Source: Auanema rhodensis
Lineage: Eukaryota; Nematoda; Chromadorea; Rhabditida; Rhabditidae
Length of the DNA stretch: 64,000 bases
NCBI GenBank assembly: GCA_964057225.1
Contig: OZ059897.1
Span: 12,896,001 to 12,960,000 of the forward strand
Reading direction: 5' to 3'
Shown here: positions 37,263 to 48,175 of the stretch, in pieces
How the letters are laid out: each line of letters begins with the position of its first letter
Numbering within the stretch: position 1 is the first letter of the stretch
The notes under the pieces: model-generated
The model's database searches: none
Seen by the model: only the letters and a program-made list of their open reading frames with translations
Told to the model about the DNA's origin: nothing
Program-made: the position numbers and the translations under genes

Positions 37263-37322
37263 CCTCTTGAAGACCAGTAAGGACTGGTTTCAACAGCCAG
37301 AATCTTGGATATCTTTAAGAGG
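37263..37322 (+). promoter_or_regulatory. Predicted stem-loop element in bZIP 3' UTR
   Basis: CCTCTTGAAGA (37263-37273) can pair with TCTTTAAGAGG (37312-37322) over 11 base pairs including one G-U. Nested inside is ACCAGT-AAGG-ACTGGT (37273-37288), a perfect six-pair hairpin with a four-base loop. This begins 44 bases after the stop codon, so it would lie in the mRNA. A regulatory role is inferred. Confidence 0.45.
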
Positions 37323-37755
37323 AGGCATATCATTAGCTTCATAGTTTTTGCGAATTATAAACCAATCGAAGGTTAATAGTTCAATTTCTTCCTAAACTGC
37401 TGACTTAAGATTTCCTCCCCTTCCAAATTATTGTTTATGAGCAGTTTAGGCCACGTGTAGATTATGCCATCCTAAATTTATTTCGATGGCCTCTGTCAAT
37501 CGACCCATACTTTTATTGAAGTTCAAAAAAAGATGTCAAAGACAAAAAATTGAGTTTTCGGAAGCCTTCAGAGTACATATTCTGCCTTATTGATTTGTTA
37601 TTATTCACTTTGATTTTTTTGTTGCGGATGTCTTATATGATTAAATTGATTATATAATTGTGCATTTTATTTAATATATGGGATAATCCCAACACGTATA
37701 CTTCACCGGTTTTCAAATGTTATGTTTCTTCAACATTTATTTAGACTGTTCTTGT

Positions 37756-38423
37756 ATGTTTGATATGAGCACGATTGGACATGAAGTTCATCTTTTCTGG
37801 GAAGAAGACCAACTAGTCCCGTCTTGTAAGTTTTTATTACCATTATTTATATTTTATGAACCTTGTTTTCCAGGTTCCTCTGAACCTTTTGATTCAAAAA
37901 GGTTTGAAACAAACAGGACTAAATCTATTAAAAAGACCAAAAGTTTTAATTCCAATTTGCTTGCCGTGCGTGATAAGAAACGTTGTAAAAGCATTTCAGG
38001 TATATATAAGAAGCTCTGTTAATCATACTATTCAACTATTATAGGTAAAAGAAGGAAATATGCTGTTGCAAAATCTCGATATTTGCAAGTAATAAAGCTT
38101 CGGCAATTAAAAGCAAAGGTACTGTTCGATCACATTGCATAGTAATGCAAATGAGATATTGTTAGATGAATGAACAAAATGAGAGAAAGAAATTAGAAAA
38201 AGAAAGAAAAAGACGGTTGATTGAAGTTGCTTCCAACAATGTTACAGACAGGGTTTGTTTTTTCTTTTTGTAACCTTTTCTTGCATTATCAATTTTGCAT
38301 ATTTCTTTAGACTAATGTATTTTTTAGGTTAAATCTCTCGAACAAAGTGCCAGAGAGATGAGACGCGAAGTTGATAAGCAAACTCAGGAGTTTATGATGT
38401 TTTTTGTTTCTTTATTCGGCTAG
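37756..38423 (+). CDS. Small bZIP-like protein, C/EBP-type basic region
   Basis: Predicted 150 residues from five exons: 37756-37825, 37874-37999, 38045-38118, 38166-38252, 38328-38423. A basic N-terminal half leads to KRRKYAVAKSRYLQ (residues 67-80), which lines up with the C/EBP signature NNxAVRKSR. The conserved Asn is absent (R/K/Y there). Then follow a long charged helix (KAKMNEQNERKKLEKERKRR) and a short zipper-like end (VKSLEQSAREMRREV). It probably acts in the nucleus as a dimer partner. The altered basic region could mean weak or changed DNA binding, as in CHOP-like inhibitors; this is inference. TTATTTAG just before the start could be a trans-splice acceptor. An in-frame ATG at 37717 is an alternative start. 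Confidence 0.65.
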
Positions 38424-41400
38424 AATCGAATGATCTCTCAGCGTGTAAAACATGCTTAGTGATTTTGTACATGAATGTTTATCTTTGCTATGTTATGAAT
38501 TTTAACTTGTAGACGAAAGTTGATTGACCTAAGAGTCTTTTGTTGCGTTTTCACCCGGGATGATGATGAGGTCTTACATATTTAATAAACTAATTAATCA
38601 CGTTTAAGCTTATTTCTTGCTAAGTACTGTGACAATGGTACATACTTCACATTACTAATATGAAAATGATTCAATTATTACTATGAATCTGCTGTAAAAT
38701 AGCAATTGCCATAATTACTACAAGTGTTTTCTACCAAAAAAATCGGATTCATCTCGCGAGCTCTGTGTTCCAAGCTGAGTTTGTGAATTAAACAAGTTCT
38801 ATTTGTCTCAATTGTTATTGTGTTTTCAAACGGTAATGATTTGAATGCTTGTGAAAACCTGTTGAAGGCTTCTCACTGGTCAAAGGAAATGCAGTTTCAC
38901 TGATTCTGAATTATCTGAAATCCTACTTCAACGTATTTCTTCATACACAGGATTTGATCATGTACAAAAATTACTTTTCAAATCGGAGGTGTTTAAACTG
39001 ATGTAGACAATCCAGTCATCACCTCCCTATGTATCTATTTATTAGATTGTTATCTTGATTAAGAGAATCCGGTTCAAGATCACCTCTTTGGATAAAATTG
39101 CGTGGAACATGAAGCATGGTTATAATATTAAAATAAAACTTCTCCAGCCATAAATATGAATATCGTTAGCTTTCTCTAGCGTCCTACAGATAATCTTTTG
39201 TTTCTCATTTTTTGATTGTAATTCTTCATAAAAGCTGTCGTTACCACATTGGGGAATTATTCGATTTTCGCATCTCAAGCTATTAATTTCAATTTAATGA
39301 TTCTCAAAACTATTATTGTTGCTGTAATTGTTTTTCCCTTGATATTTCCTACGATTTTCACATTTTTTAAAAGTTTCATCCTGATTATCTTATTTTTGAT
39401 ATTTTTTAATGTTCAACTTTAATTTGTAATAGTTTCTTTCATATTTAGTTTACTTTACTCTTATGAAGTTAACATAGATCATTAATGTTTATCAGTCACG
39501 TGATATTCAATTATATATTTCGTACAAGTACTATTGTTCTGATCTACAAAACTTTAATGTTCAATAATTATATACAGAATAATATAAAATTGAAAGCCCA
39601 GATCTGCAAATTTATTTTCTCATTTAGTTTATCAATTCATTTCATAAAGCAATTTCAAAAACAAAATATAATTTTAATATTAATATATTTTTTCCTCGTG
39701 TTTTTAGAAAATTAAAATACTAGAAGTAAATCAAAACAGAGTTATTCTTGTGACCAAACATGCTAGAAGAATTGAGTATAATAAGAGTAATATTAAATTA
39801 CATTAATAATAATACTATGAGAGAAGATATAATTATAATTTTTCGAACAATCGTCCAATGTACTATGTTTAAATTTGTGTCATTATTTGTCAAGGAACTA
39901 TTTTAAGTGAAATATTCGATAAGGGCAAGTTTAACACCAGGTGTGCATTCATTTTTAATGATTCTTCTGAAAAGACAAACAAGCGATCTGTATGAAATAA
40001 ATTTAAAAATTTGAAACAAATAGTGTATACGTCAATCTTGGGTTGTGTACCGATTTTCTACTTAGGCACCAATGATGACGATGTTGCGGGATAATCAAGA
40101 TGGAAAGTCGAAGAAAGCTTGCTTGTTTAATGAGATAAATGAAAACAAGATCGGAAGTTATGTCTGAGAAACAGGAAAGATTACAACTTTCAAAGTCATA
40201 ATCAACTATTTTTTGAGTTTATGTGGCTTAAAAGGTTGACTTTCGTTACAGCATTGAGGGGTCATAAATCAAGGTGATGATTGTAAGACCCTGGAAGACG
40301 TTTCTCGATTCGGCTTCATGTATGTTTTTGGATTCCATCTAATTTCTCCCACTCGTAAAACTGTTTTGATCTCTGTATTACAGGTGTAATAGCCACTTTA
40401 TTTAAAAATTGTAAAAAAAATTTTAAATTGGTCCTTTATGCATGATCTTAAATTCTCGATCGCTATGAAATCATCTTTTAAAATTATTAAAAACAACAAT
40501 TTTTATATGTAATTCATATGTTTAATTCATTTTATATGATTTTACACACATATCTATATATTTTTAAACATATTAATTTTTTCATAAGAAAATATATGAA
40601 TGATACAAATTTTCTTTTTTAATTATAGGATGTTATATATATATCTATATCTATATTCCAGTTAATATATTTTGATTTTAAACAATTCGTGCCATATTAC
40701 GACAATTCGAGATCTAGTATTTAAAAGTAACAGTGTAATACATTTCTACAATTCTCCCGAGCGATCATTCATACAAAAGGCGGAGCCAGGTTCATTCATA
40801 ACCTCTTTACTAGCTCCAACCCTCTAGATACATGCAAACATATAAAAACTTGTATCAGAAGACACATATGGTGATGCCAACTTATTTTGCGAGAAACAAC
40901 ATGTTCTGTATTATGTTGTCAAACTCTTTTAGTTCATAGCACAAGGTGTGATGGTTTAAAAATTCTTCTCTGCGTTGACTGGCTGTCCGTTATCTTTTCT
41001 CTTTCCTTTGCTTCGTCTTTCTTGTATTTCTTCCATGATTGCTTTATGTAAGACCTTCAACCAAACCAGAAGACGACAAGTTGCCAGACAGGCTTTGTCG
41101 TTTTCTCTGATTGGCATGAACTGTGTTTATCTCGAAGTTGTGTGTAAACAAGCATGTAAACAATATAAAATTGTTGTTAGCATTGTTCTCGAACTTCACG
41201 AGCTATCTTTATTTACTTTTTCTATTCTACAATACTTCATATGCCTTTGCTTCTTTCGAATTATTTTTATGTTTCTGATAAGTCTCTTTCGATTTAGTGT
41301 TCTACTTCAGCGGAAGAGAAAAAGAAATTTACACGCTCTCTAAGACAAATAGGGGTAGAGAAACCGAGAGTAGGGTCAAAAGAGAGAGAATAACATCCGA

Positions 41401-41663
41401 ACAGTTTTGTGAAGTTTTGTCCTTTTCAATCAGTTCACAACTTTTATATTCCTTAGTATTTTAATTCTTGTCATCGCTTCTGGTTACCACGGTTTCTCAA
41501 ATCTGCAATCTTTGATTTCTTCTTTACTCTCTTGCGATATTATCAATTATATATCTCTATCGATAACATCTCTAATTTTTAAGATAATTGTATGCTTTTC
41601 ATATTTATATTTTTTCACACTTTTCAGATAATATTCTGCTATTCAAATTGAATAGAATCTGTG
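38424..41663. other. Intergenic, upstream of PGAP2-like gene
   Basis: No gene supported. An open frame at 40975-41343 (122 codons) has no family motif and lies in TTTC-rich DNA, so it is treated as chance. A 5' UTR acceptor ACTTTTCAG ends near 41627, and the first exon of the PGAP2-like gene follows. Confidence 0.45.
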
Positions 41664-43599
41664 ATGCCCTCGCCAGCTCTAGCGACTGCGACGACGCCAT
41701 CCCCTCAGAAAAGAGATGCTAACGTTGAGAAGATGTATCGCAGTAAGCTTCATATTTTTATTTTACTTCCTTAGTTTGAAGAAGTTAAGAAAAAGTTTTC
41801 CTATCAACCTTTTTGCAAAATCACAACAGTAAGGTGCAGACAATCCGAAAGATATATTGACATCGCAATTCTTACCGACTGAAACCAATTTAAGTCATCG
41901 TAAACTTTTGAAAAACCGGGAAATGAGTAGCAGAACGATCTTTTTTTAATGCTTTCGTTTCCGCAACACTTTTTTTTAAATTGAAATTCGCAGAATACTT
42001 TTTTTTTCAATAATTTCAAAATAAGTAATGAGAGCAGGAGAAGATAAATTACTTAATTTGCCTATATTTTTTTATTTTATTACAAACAGTGACATACAAA
42101 AATTCTAAAATTAAAATGAACTATGCCTTAAGTTTTAAAGAAAACGTAACACATGTCATTGCGTTGTATGATGTTCTTAACAAGACAGTATCTGACGTGA
42201 CATCATCCGGTTTTTGAGCTAGTTTTTTCAAATATGGAACATAAGATTCAACATACATTTATACATTTAAAGCTTAGATAAAATAAAAACAAGAAAACAA
42301 AATTATTTTGTTTCAGTTCGTACTATTGTTTCGATCGGAGCTCTTTTGCCGGGTCTTGGATGTTATTTCTGTATAGCTTATACTTATGTATTTCAATTCG
42401 ATATTATTGCAAATTTTACCCAAGCAGATAGTTGTCCAGATACCCATAGGCAAGTTTTAAGAAAAATTACAAAATGCTGTTGAAATTCTCGTACAAAATC
42501 TAACAAAAATTAATTTTTTTAAAAGTTCTTTTTTTTTGATTTTTCATGAAATTTATGTTAATGATATTTTTAGTCCAATTCCTCCAGTTTCCTATAGTAT
42601 TGGTGTATGGATGCCCCAGAAGTTCTATTGGATGGCTGTAATGTTTATGCACATGCCTTTACGATTTTTCTTCATCATAGTAAGTCCTTTCTTAAAATTC
42701 ATACGCGTAGTAGTTATGTCCTGCTCAGCTTGAAGATTTTGCAAAATTTTAATTAATGTTTTTCATGAGAAAATTAAGTGCATTTTGAACTGTTGGCTAC
42801 AGTAAAAGTACGAGTGTAATATGCTAAAAATACAATTTGAGGGTGTTCAATTAAAATAATAAAATCAGATGTTAATCTAATAAAAATTATATGTTTTTAG
42901 CTTTATCGTCGAATGTTCATGGATGCTGCTCCTAAATCAGCTGTATACCATGGGGTAATCTGGTGTTATTTGAAGACATTATGGCTCGAACCTATTGGTT
43001 TATGTTTAGTCTCAATTGTTGATATAAATTCAAATTTCCGTAATATTTATTCATTTCAATTGTTTTTATGAAAGTTTTTGTTTTTTTCAGGTGTTCATGC
43101 ATTAGGATTTGGCATGTGGCTGGTCTTTTTCAATTTTAACATGTTCTTCAATTTAGTTTTGCATCATTATGGCCGAGTTCGACAGCAATCACGAGCTGTA
43201 AGTAAAAAGCTTTATTTCAAAAGATTTTCTTTGAGAATTCACAATATTATTCAATCAATATTCATTATGTTCAGCATGAAATTACATGGCGGCTGAAGTT
43301 ATTCATGTTTGTAACTGGTTCATTATGTTCTGCTACTACAGCTTTTACTTATCCATTGTTTTTGGTTTTTTGTTCTAGATTCGGTAAGAACATAACATCA
43401 AAATTGAAGATTTATATATTTTTCAGCTTATATTTCATTTTCACTCGTTGAGCTCTTGGTTATTGGATACAATTCCTTATTTTATTCATTAGCTTATTGG
43501 GATTTCCCTAATACAAGAGTAACTTTAGGAATTCATACGGGACCTAATCCAAAGAAAATTGCTCCAATACCAGATAACATTGAAAAAATACCTATTTAA
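41664..43599 (+). CDS. PGAP2/FRAG1-family GPI-anchor remodelling protein
   Basis: Predicted 281-residue multi-pass membrane protein of the Frag1/DRAM/Sfk1 superfamily, acting in the Golgi/ER on the lipid part of GPI anchors. Exons: 41664-41742, 42317-42449, 42574-42679, 42901-43039, 43091-43197, 43275-43383, 43427-43599. Five to six hydrophobic segments are seen, beginning TIVSIGALLPGLGCYFC. Family marks include CPDTHRSPIPPVSYSIG, PQKFYW, a conserved loop HEITWRLKLFMF and a final AYWDFPN. The second intron (42450-42573) has a GC donor in the classic context AG-GCAAGT. The short Pro/Ser/Thr N-terminus is cytosolic. The window also encodes two likely GPI-anchored proteins, but I infer no direct link. 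Confidence 0.9.
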
Positions 43600-43968
43600 T
43601 CAATTATTTTATCAAATTTTTTGAAATTTTTCAATAGACATGGATGTTTTTCATCATCATTTTGCCAATAATCTCGATATGGACATAGCTTTATATGATG
43701 TTTGTATTTAAGAATGTGAACGTTTTCTTGTTACGTGTAGTTTTTGAAAGAAATTTTTCTTGTTTTTTCCTGATAAAAGAAAACTTGTAAACAATATATA
43801 TATAGTTCATTATATGATTTTTATAATTCATAAAGTTTTATACTATAATTCTGTTTAAACACGTAATGTATATAACAATTGAGATTCGATAAACTCATTA
43901 AAATAATGAGCAAAATTATATAAAAAAATTGTTATTTTTAACAAATTTTAAAATAAAATCACATTTCT

Positions 43969-46900
43969 TTAATATGTTGGAGATATTGAAAAAACTAACT
44001 CAGACATTCTCCTCATATTACAGCAATAACAAATTGTAAAAATACAATATATAAAGAAAATTGTAATCATAACTACAAATGGTAAGAACATGTATGTGCA
44101 ATCAGTTGGAGGGCATTCTGAAAATTTAATTAATAATATACTTTTTTTAAAAATTAATTAATTCTGAATATTTTGTACTTTAAAATACAAATTTTGTATT
44201 AAGTTTTAATTGTAATATATACATATAACATACGTTCTTGATGTGAAAATTCTGTTGCTTCTAGTACAGTCATACGCTCTGTTTCTACATCAATGTCATA
44301 CTTTCTTAGTGAACGTTTCACTATCTTCTTTGAATTATATATCGTTGAACAATCAGGGACCTAAATTACAAGTAGCATATTGAAAAACATTAAATTTTGA
44401 AAATAATATACCGGGCATGTTTCATTTGATTGATGACGTCTAACTGTTAAACGAATTTGACATTGGAATCGTATATCATTACGATCTGCAAATTTGAAGA
44501 CTCGAGATGTTGCATATGCACGAAGCCCAGAAGTGTATTGTATAGCTGATAATAGCTCATTATCAGTTGAACATCTTTAAAAATAATAAAAAATAAATAT
44601 TTTAATGAAACATAATTAGACATACCCTCGTGAATCAATAACCATAACTCTATCAGCATTATCGTCTTCAGCCACGCAACTATGTACCTTTCAAATAATA
44701 TTTTTTAAAAATTTAGAAATTAAATATGAATAAATAGAATATTTTAAAAAATTTTTCAAATAATCACCTGCATGCAATAGAGATTATTTGGTTGATCGTT
44801 AGCACATGTCCAAATATGAGTTACTTCATCACCAACAGCAATTATAGGATTTTTTTCGTTTGATGGTTCGCCTATTTTAACAGATTTCATTTCCACATGA
44901 TACCCACAGGTTGGTAATGATGTTTCAGCTTTCATTGTGATAATTGCAGCATCGTTTGAGCTTAAATGATTTTATACTTTTTTGTTGTTATTTTGATAAA
45001 ACCTACCTAACGTTCAAATCGGTTATAACTGGACTTGGATCAGATTGTTCATAAAAACATTCAATATTAAATGCTTTATCCCGATATGTAATCAATTTTG
45101 AATGATGAGAAATAATCATAACAGCTGTCATAATGAGTCCATGAGGATCAGACTAGAAACAAAAATTTAGATATTTGAGAAGAATGAGAATATGAGTATT
45201 TTACTTTTATATTGTTGTCTTTGAAATTAATAAGAAATACGTAAAAAAGCAAAAACTAACAATACTATATTTAGAAAAAGATTATAAGTATAAGATGACG
45301 CTTTAATTATACTGTTGTAAACTTATAATTTATAATTATATTTAATAATTTTGTGTTTATGTGAAACTCTAAAAAATTGAATTTTTTTCAAAATTTAAAA
45401 AAATCTTTCAAATACTTCATGAAAAGGCGAATTGAATAATATAAAAATTTCTTTTTAATTTTTAGTTTAAATGGTTCAAAAAAATAAGTAAAGTTTCATT
45501 ACAGTATGCCGCAATCGATTTTGTGACTACCGTAATCTCGAGTGTCTGTTATGTATAGAGATGCAGTTGTCGCATAAAGAAAGCTGTTGATATGACTATT
45601 GGCGCCTAAGATTTCGATGATGAGTGGATGATAAAGCTGTACAAACACTAAATATACAGCAAAGAATATCAATTACATCTACTGATAGATAATACTATTG
45701 ATTATATCAATAATGTGAGATAAACAGTCATGGTTAATAAGGTTAATATTACTTCAAACTTAGTTAAGTTTTTATTGAAAATTAACAAAAAGTCTGTATT
45801 CATAAATAGAAAAGCAGTTTTGGTGATAAGATAAAAACTGATAGTATTATTAGTCTAATAATCAAAGTTTGGAACTAGCTAAGTTGCTATAACTTTAAAA
45901 CTAAGCATATTCTATTTAGTTTTCTTGCTTATTTAACGTATTTTTATAGAAATATACAGCTTATTATCTAAAAGCCATATTTGACATGAAATAACACTGA
46001 TTGCATTACTATTAAGATAATTCAAGAGTGCAACTTTTAACTATGCCGATCCCTCTTTTCGAATTCTTTTCAAAGAGTTTTTGTTCAGTCACGCGACAAC
46101 GACCTCGCATATCGCTCTATCTTTCTCTTTTTTTCTTTTCCTTGTCTCTCCCATTAAACGTTCCCTCTAGCTCTTTGTGTTCGAAAAAACGGACGGAGGA
46201 GCCGATGTGAGAGGAAAAGGCCAGATAGAGGGAGATAGAGAGACAGAAAGATTGAGAGGAAAGGAGAAAGAAAAAGAAAAAGATCCTTCCTTTACTCGCC
46301 CTCGTCTTCATCGTCTCTTTAGCCAAGCGCACAAAAAACAACCGCGGAACCGCTATCTTACTCTCGTCGCAATCCACAGGGTCCAGTTCAACCAAATACA
46401 AGTAGGCAAAAATTATTTGAAGCCGCCTGCAGGAAGCAATAAAATTAAAATCAAATCCCAATGGGAATTTTCCGGTCACTGAGGCAGAAAATATAGAATT
46501 TAACAAATTGCAACTATAATTTCAAAGATAATATCATTTATAATTTGATCATGAAATCAATTTATCTTATATGAAACACTCAGTTATGAGTCAAAATGGT
46601 CATCTGGTCGTGTGCCAGAGAAGATCAGAGTCTATCTAGGTGGTCGCGTAGCAGTCCAACACTTCCACATAGACGCATAGTCAGACATTCATAACGCCCA
46701 CCTTGGTTTGTTAGAAAGTCTGTTTATTTCATCACATTTGATGTTTTTTCTTTAGAAAAAACATTTGTTTCATTGTTTAAACTTATCTTTGCTTTATAAC
46801 AAATCTTTTAACGTTTTTTTATTTGTTTTTATTCTATTTTAATCGTTTTATGTTATTATTAGTCACAAATTAGAACAGTTCTTAAAATTCTTTGTAACTT

Positions 46901-48175
46901 TTTTAAAAATAACTTTGAAAACTTTTTGAAAAATGTTTCGAGGTCCTTGTCATTTCTTCTAAAAAACTGCATTACTTTTCATTTGCTTTCTTCTTCCGCT
47001 TTCTTAAAAAAATTGCCTCATTTTTTTTGTAGAAAGGGGGTGGGGCGAGATTACGGTAACTCAATCGATGAGAGCGCGTCGCTATTGGCTGCGTAGCGTA
47101 TTTCTGTGTATCGAAAGTTGATATAAAGCAATTCTTAGGACAAAACTTTAAACTGAAAGTTTAAACACTTTTAAAGGTGCTTTAATCATCGTTAACAAGA
47201 ATGAGAGTATTTTTTGCGAATATTTTTATCTTTCCGGATACGGGTTTTTACCTATTGCCAGGGTTTTCTTTTGGCTCGTTATAGCACAGTTTACTACCTG
47301 TTCTAGTCGATTCTTCACGTCTTTCAAGTCATTTCCACATTTTTTTAATTTTCAAACGATACCTACCTGACGTTTACGACGCATGTGACAAGCCTCATAG
47401 CTGAAGACGGGCTTCGCCCAAGTTGTAGATCTATTGCTGAAGTCATGAAAACAGCCATCTTCAGCGTAATGACCTCGTAGATAGATACGTCCAAGGAAAG
47501 GTTTTGTAAGATTAATACTGGCTTCGATGCCATCAGGACGACAATCAATAGTTGGGATACCTGCAATGGATTACGATTGTTCCAATCACGACGTTATCGG
47601 TCCAACAGTCTTTTATTTTTATTTTACGTTCAACAGAACAGAGGATAAACAGCATAATATGCACTAATCTATAGTAGTTTTATCTAGAATTTATGTTTCT
47701 ATCAAGTTTTAATTAGGTCTATCTTGCTCTTAGCTTACCCTTTTTCTTTCTCTAATTTCTCATTTGTTTAACTCCTACAATGTATTAGGAGCAGCAGCTG
47801 ACCCGACACATTTTCGAAACAAGACGTAAAAGTTTTAGAATAGCATTGCCATAGTATATATTCTTTGATATTTGACTGGGAGTGTTGAATGAAAGCAATG
47901 TTTTGACCAAAATAGTCTTAAGAGAATCTGTCTTCAAAAGAGAAGTTCAACCACTGGTGTCAATATCATTAGAAAACAAAAAATTTGATATTCAATTTCA
48001 ATTTGAAACACTTCTTCTCAAAATTTAACGAAAAGTTGCTTAACTTGAATAATAGAAAAAAAACTTATTGATGTAAAGACTGACCGATAATTTCCGATGA
48101 GGTTAACTGAGATAATTGAACGATGAATAAGAATAATTGAAGTAAACCATGAGTAGTAGAAGTAGAATATGCCAT
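43969..48175 (-). CDS. Cuticlin-like ZP-domain membrane protein
   Basis: Predicted 374-residue cuticle or apical-matrix protein. Eight minus-strand exons: 48175-48085, 47560-47367, 45152-45007, 44960-44768, 44687-44626, 44574-44412, 44360-44234, 44117-43969. A signal anchor (HGLLQLFLFIVQLSQLTSS) leads straight into a ZP domain: PTIDCRPDGIEASI, PFLGRIYLRGHYAEDGC, ITYRDKAFNIECFY, VHSCVAEDD, VMVIDSRGCSTD and the hallmark VFKFADRNDIRFQCQI. A consensus furin site follows the domain (R299-SLR302), then a transmembrane helix (about 336-356) and a short tail. Cuticlins are cut there and polymerise in the extracellular matrix. All joins keep frame. Intron 2 (45153-47366) is 2.2 kb, far longer than the others, and contains GC-richer promoter-like islands. 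Confidence 0.93.
46060..46480. other. GC- and GA/CT-richer island inside cuticlin intron 2
   Basis: TC-rich on the left (CTTTCTC units) switching to GA-rich on the right, with CG-containing blocks such as CACGCGACAACG and AACCGCGGAACCGC. The open frames on both strands (about 100-130 codons) are driven by the repeats. Possibly an internal promoter or enhancer. Confidence 0.4.
47030..47110. promoter_or_regulatory. GC-rich promoter-like block with inverted CCAAT box
   Basis: GGGGGTGGGGCGAG, then ATTACGGTAAC, GAGCGCGTCGC, and CTATTGGCTG (an inverted CCAAT). It lies in cuticlin intron 2, about 260 bases before exon 2 on the transcribed strand, and could be an alternative promoter. Inference only. 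Confidence 0.35.

Noticed and set aside
37263-37322. XBP1/HAC1-type unconventional intron suggested by stem-loops next to a bZIP gene
   Set aside because: The loop sequence AAGG lacks the conserved C-x-G-x-x-G of IRE1 sites and the bZIP domain is not XBP1-like.
40975-41343. 122-codon open frame before the PGAP2-like gene
   Set aside because: No signal peptide, family motif or linked exon; composition follows the local TTTC-rich DNA. Probably chance.
46117-46506. Long overlapping open frames on both strands in cuticlin intron 2
   Set aside because: They are produced by GA/CT low-complexity sequence; the two strands cannot both be coding and neither shows a domain.
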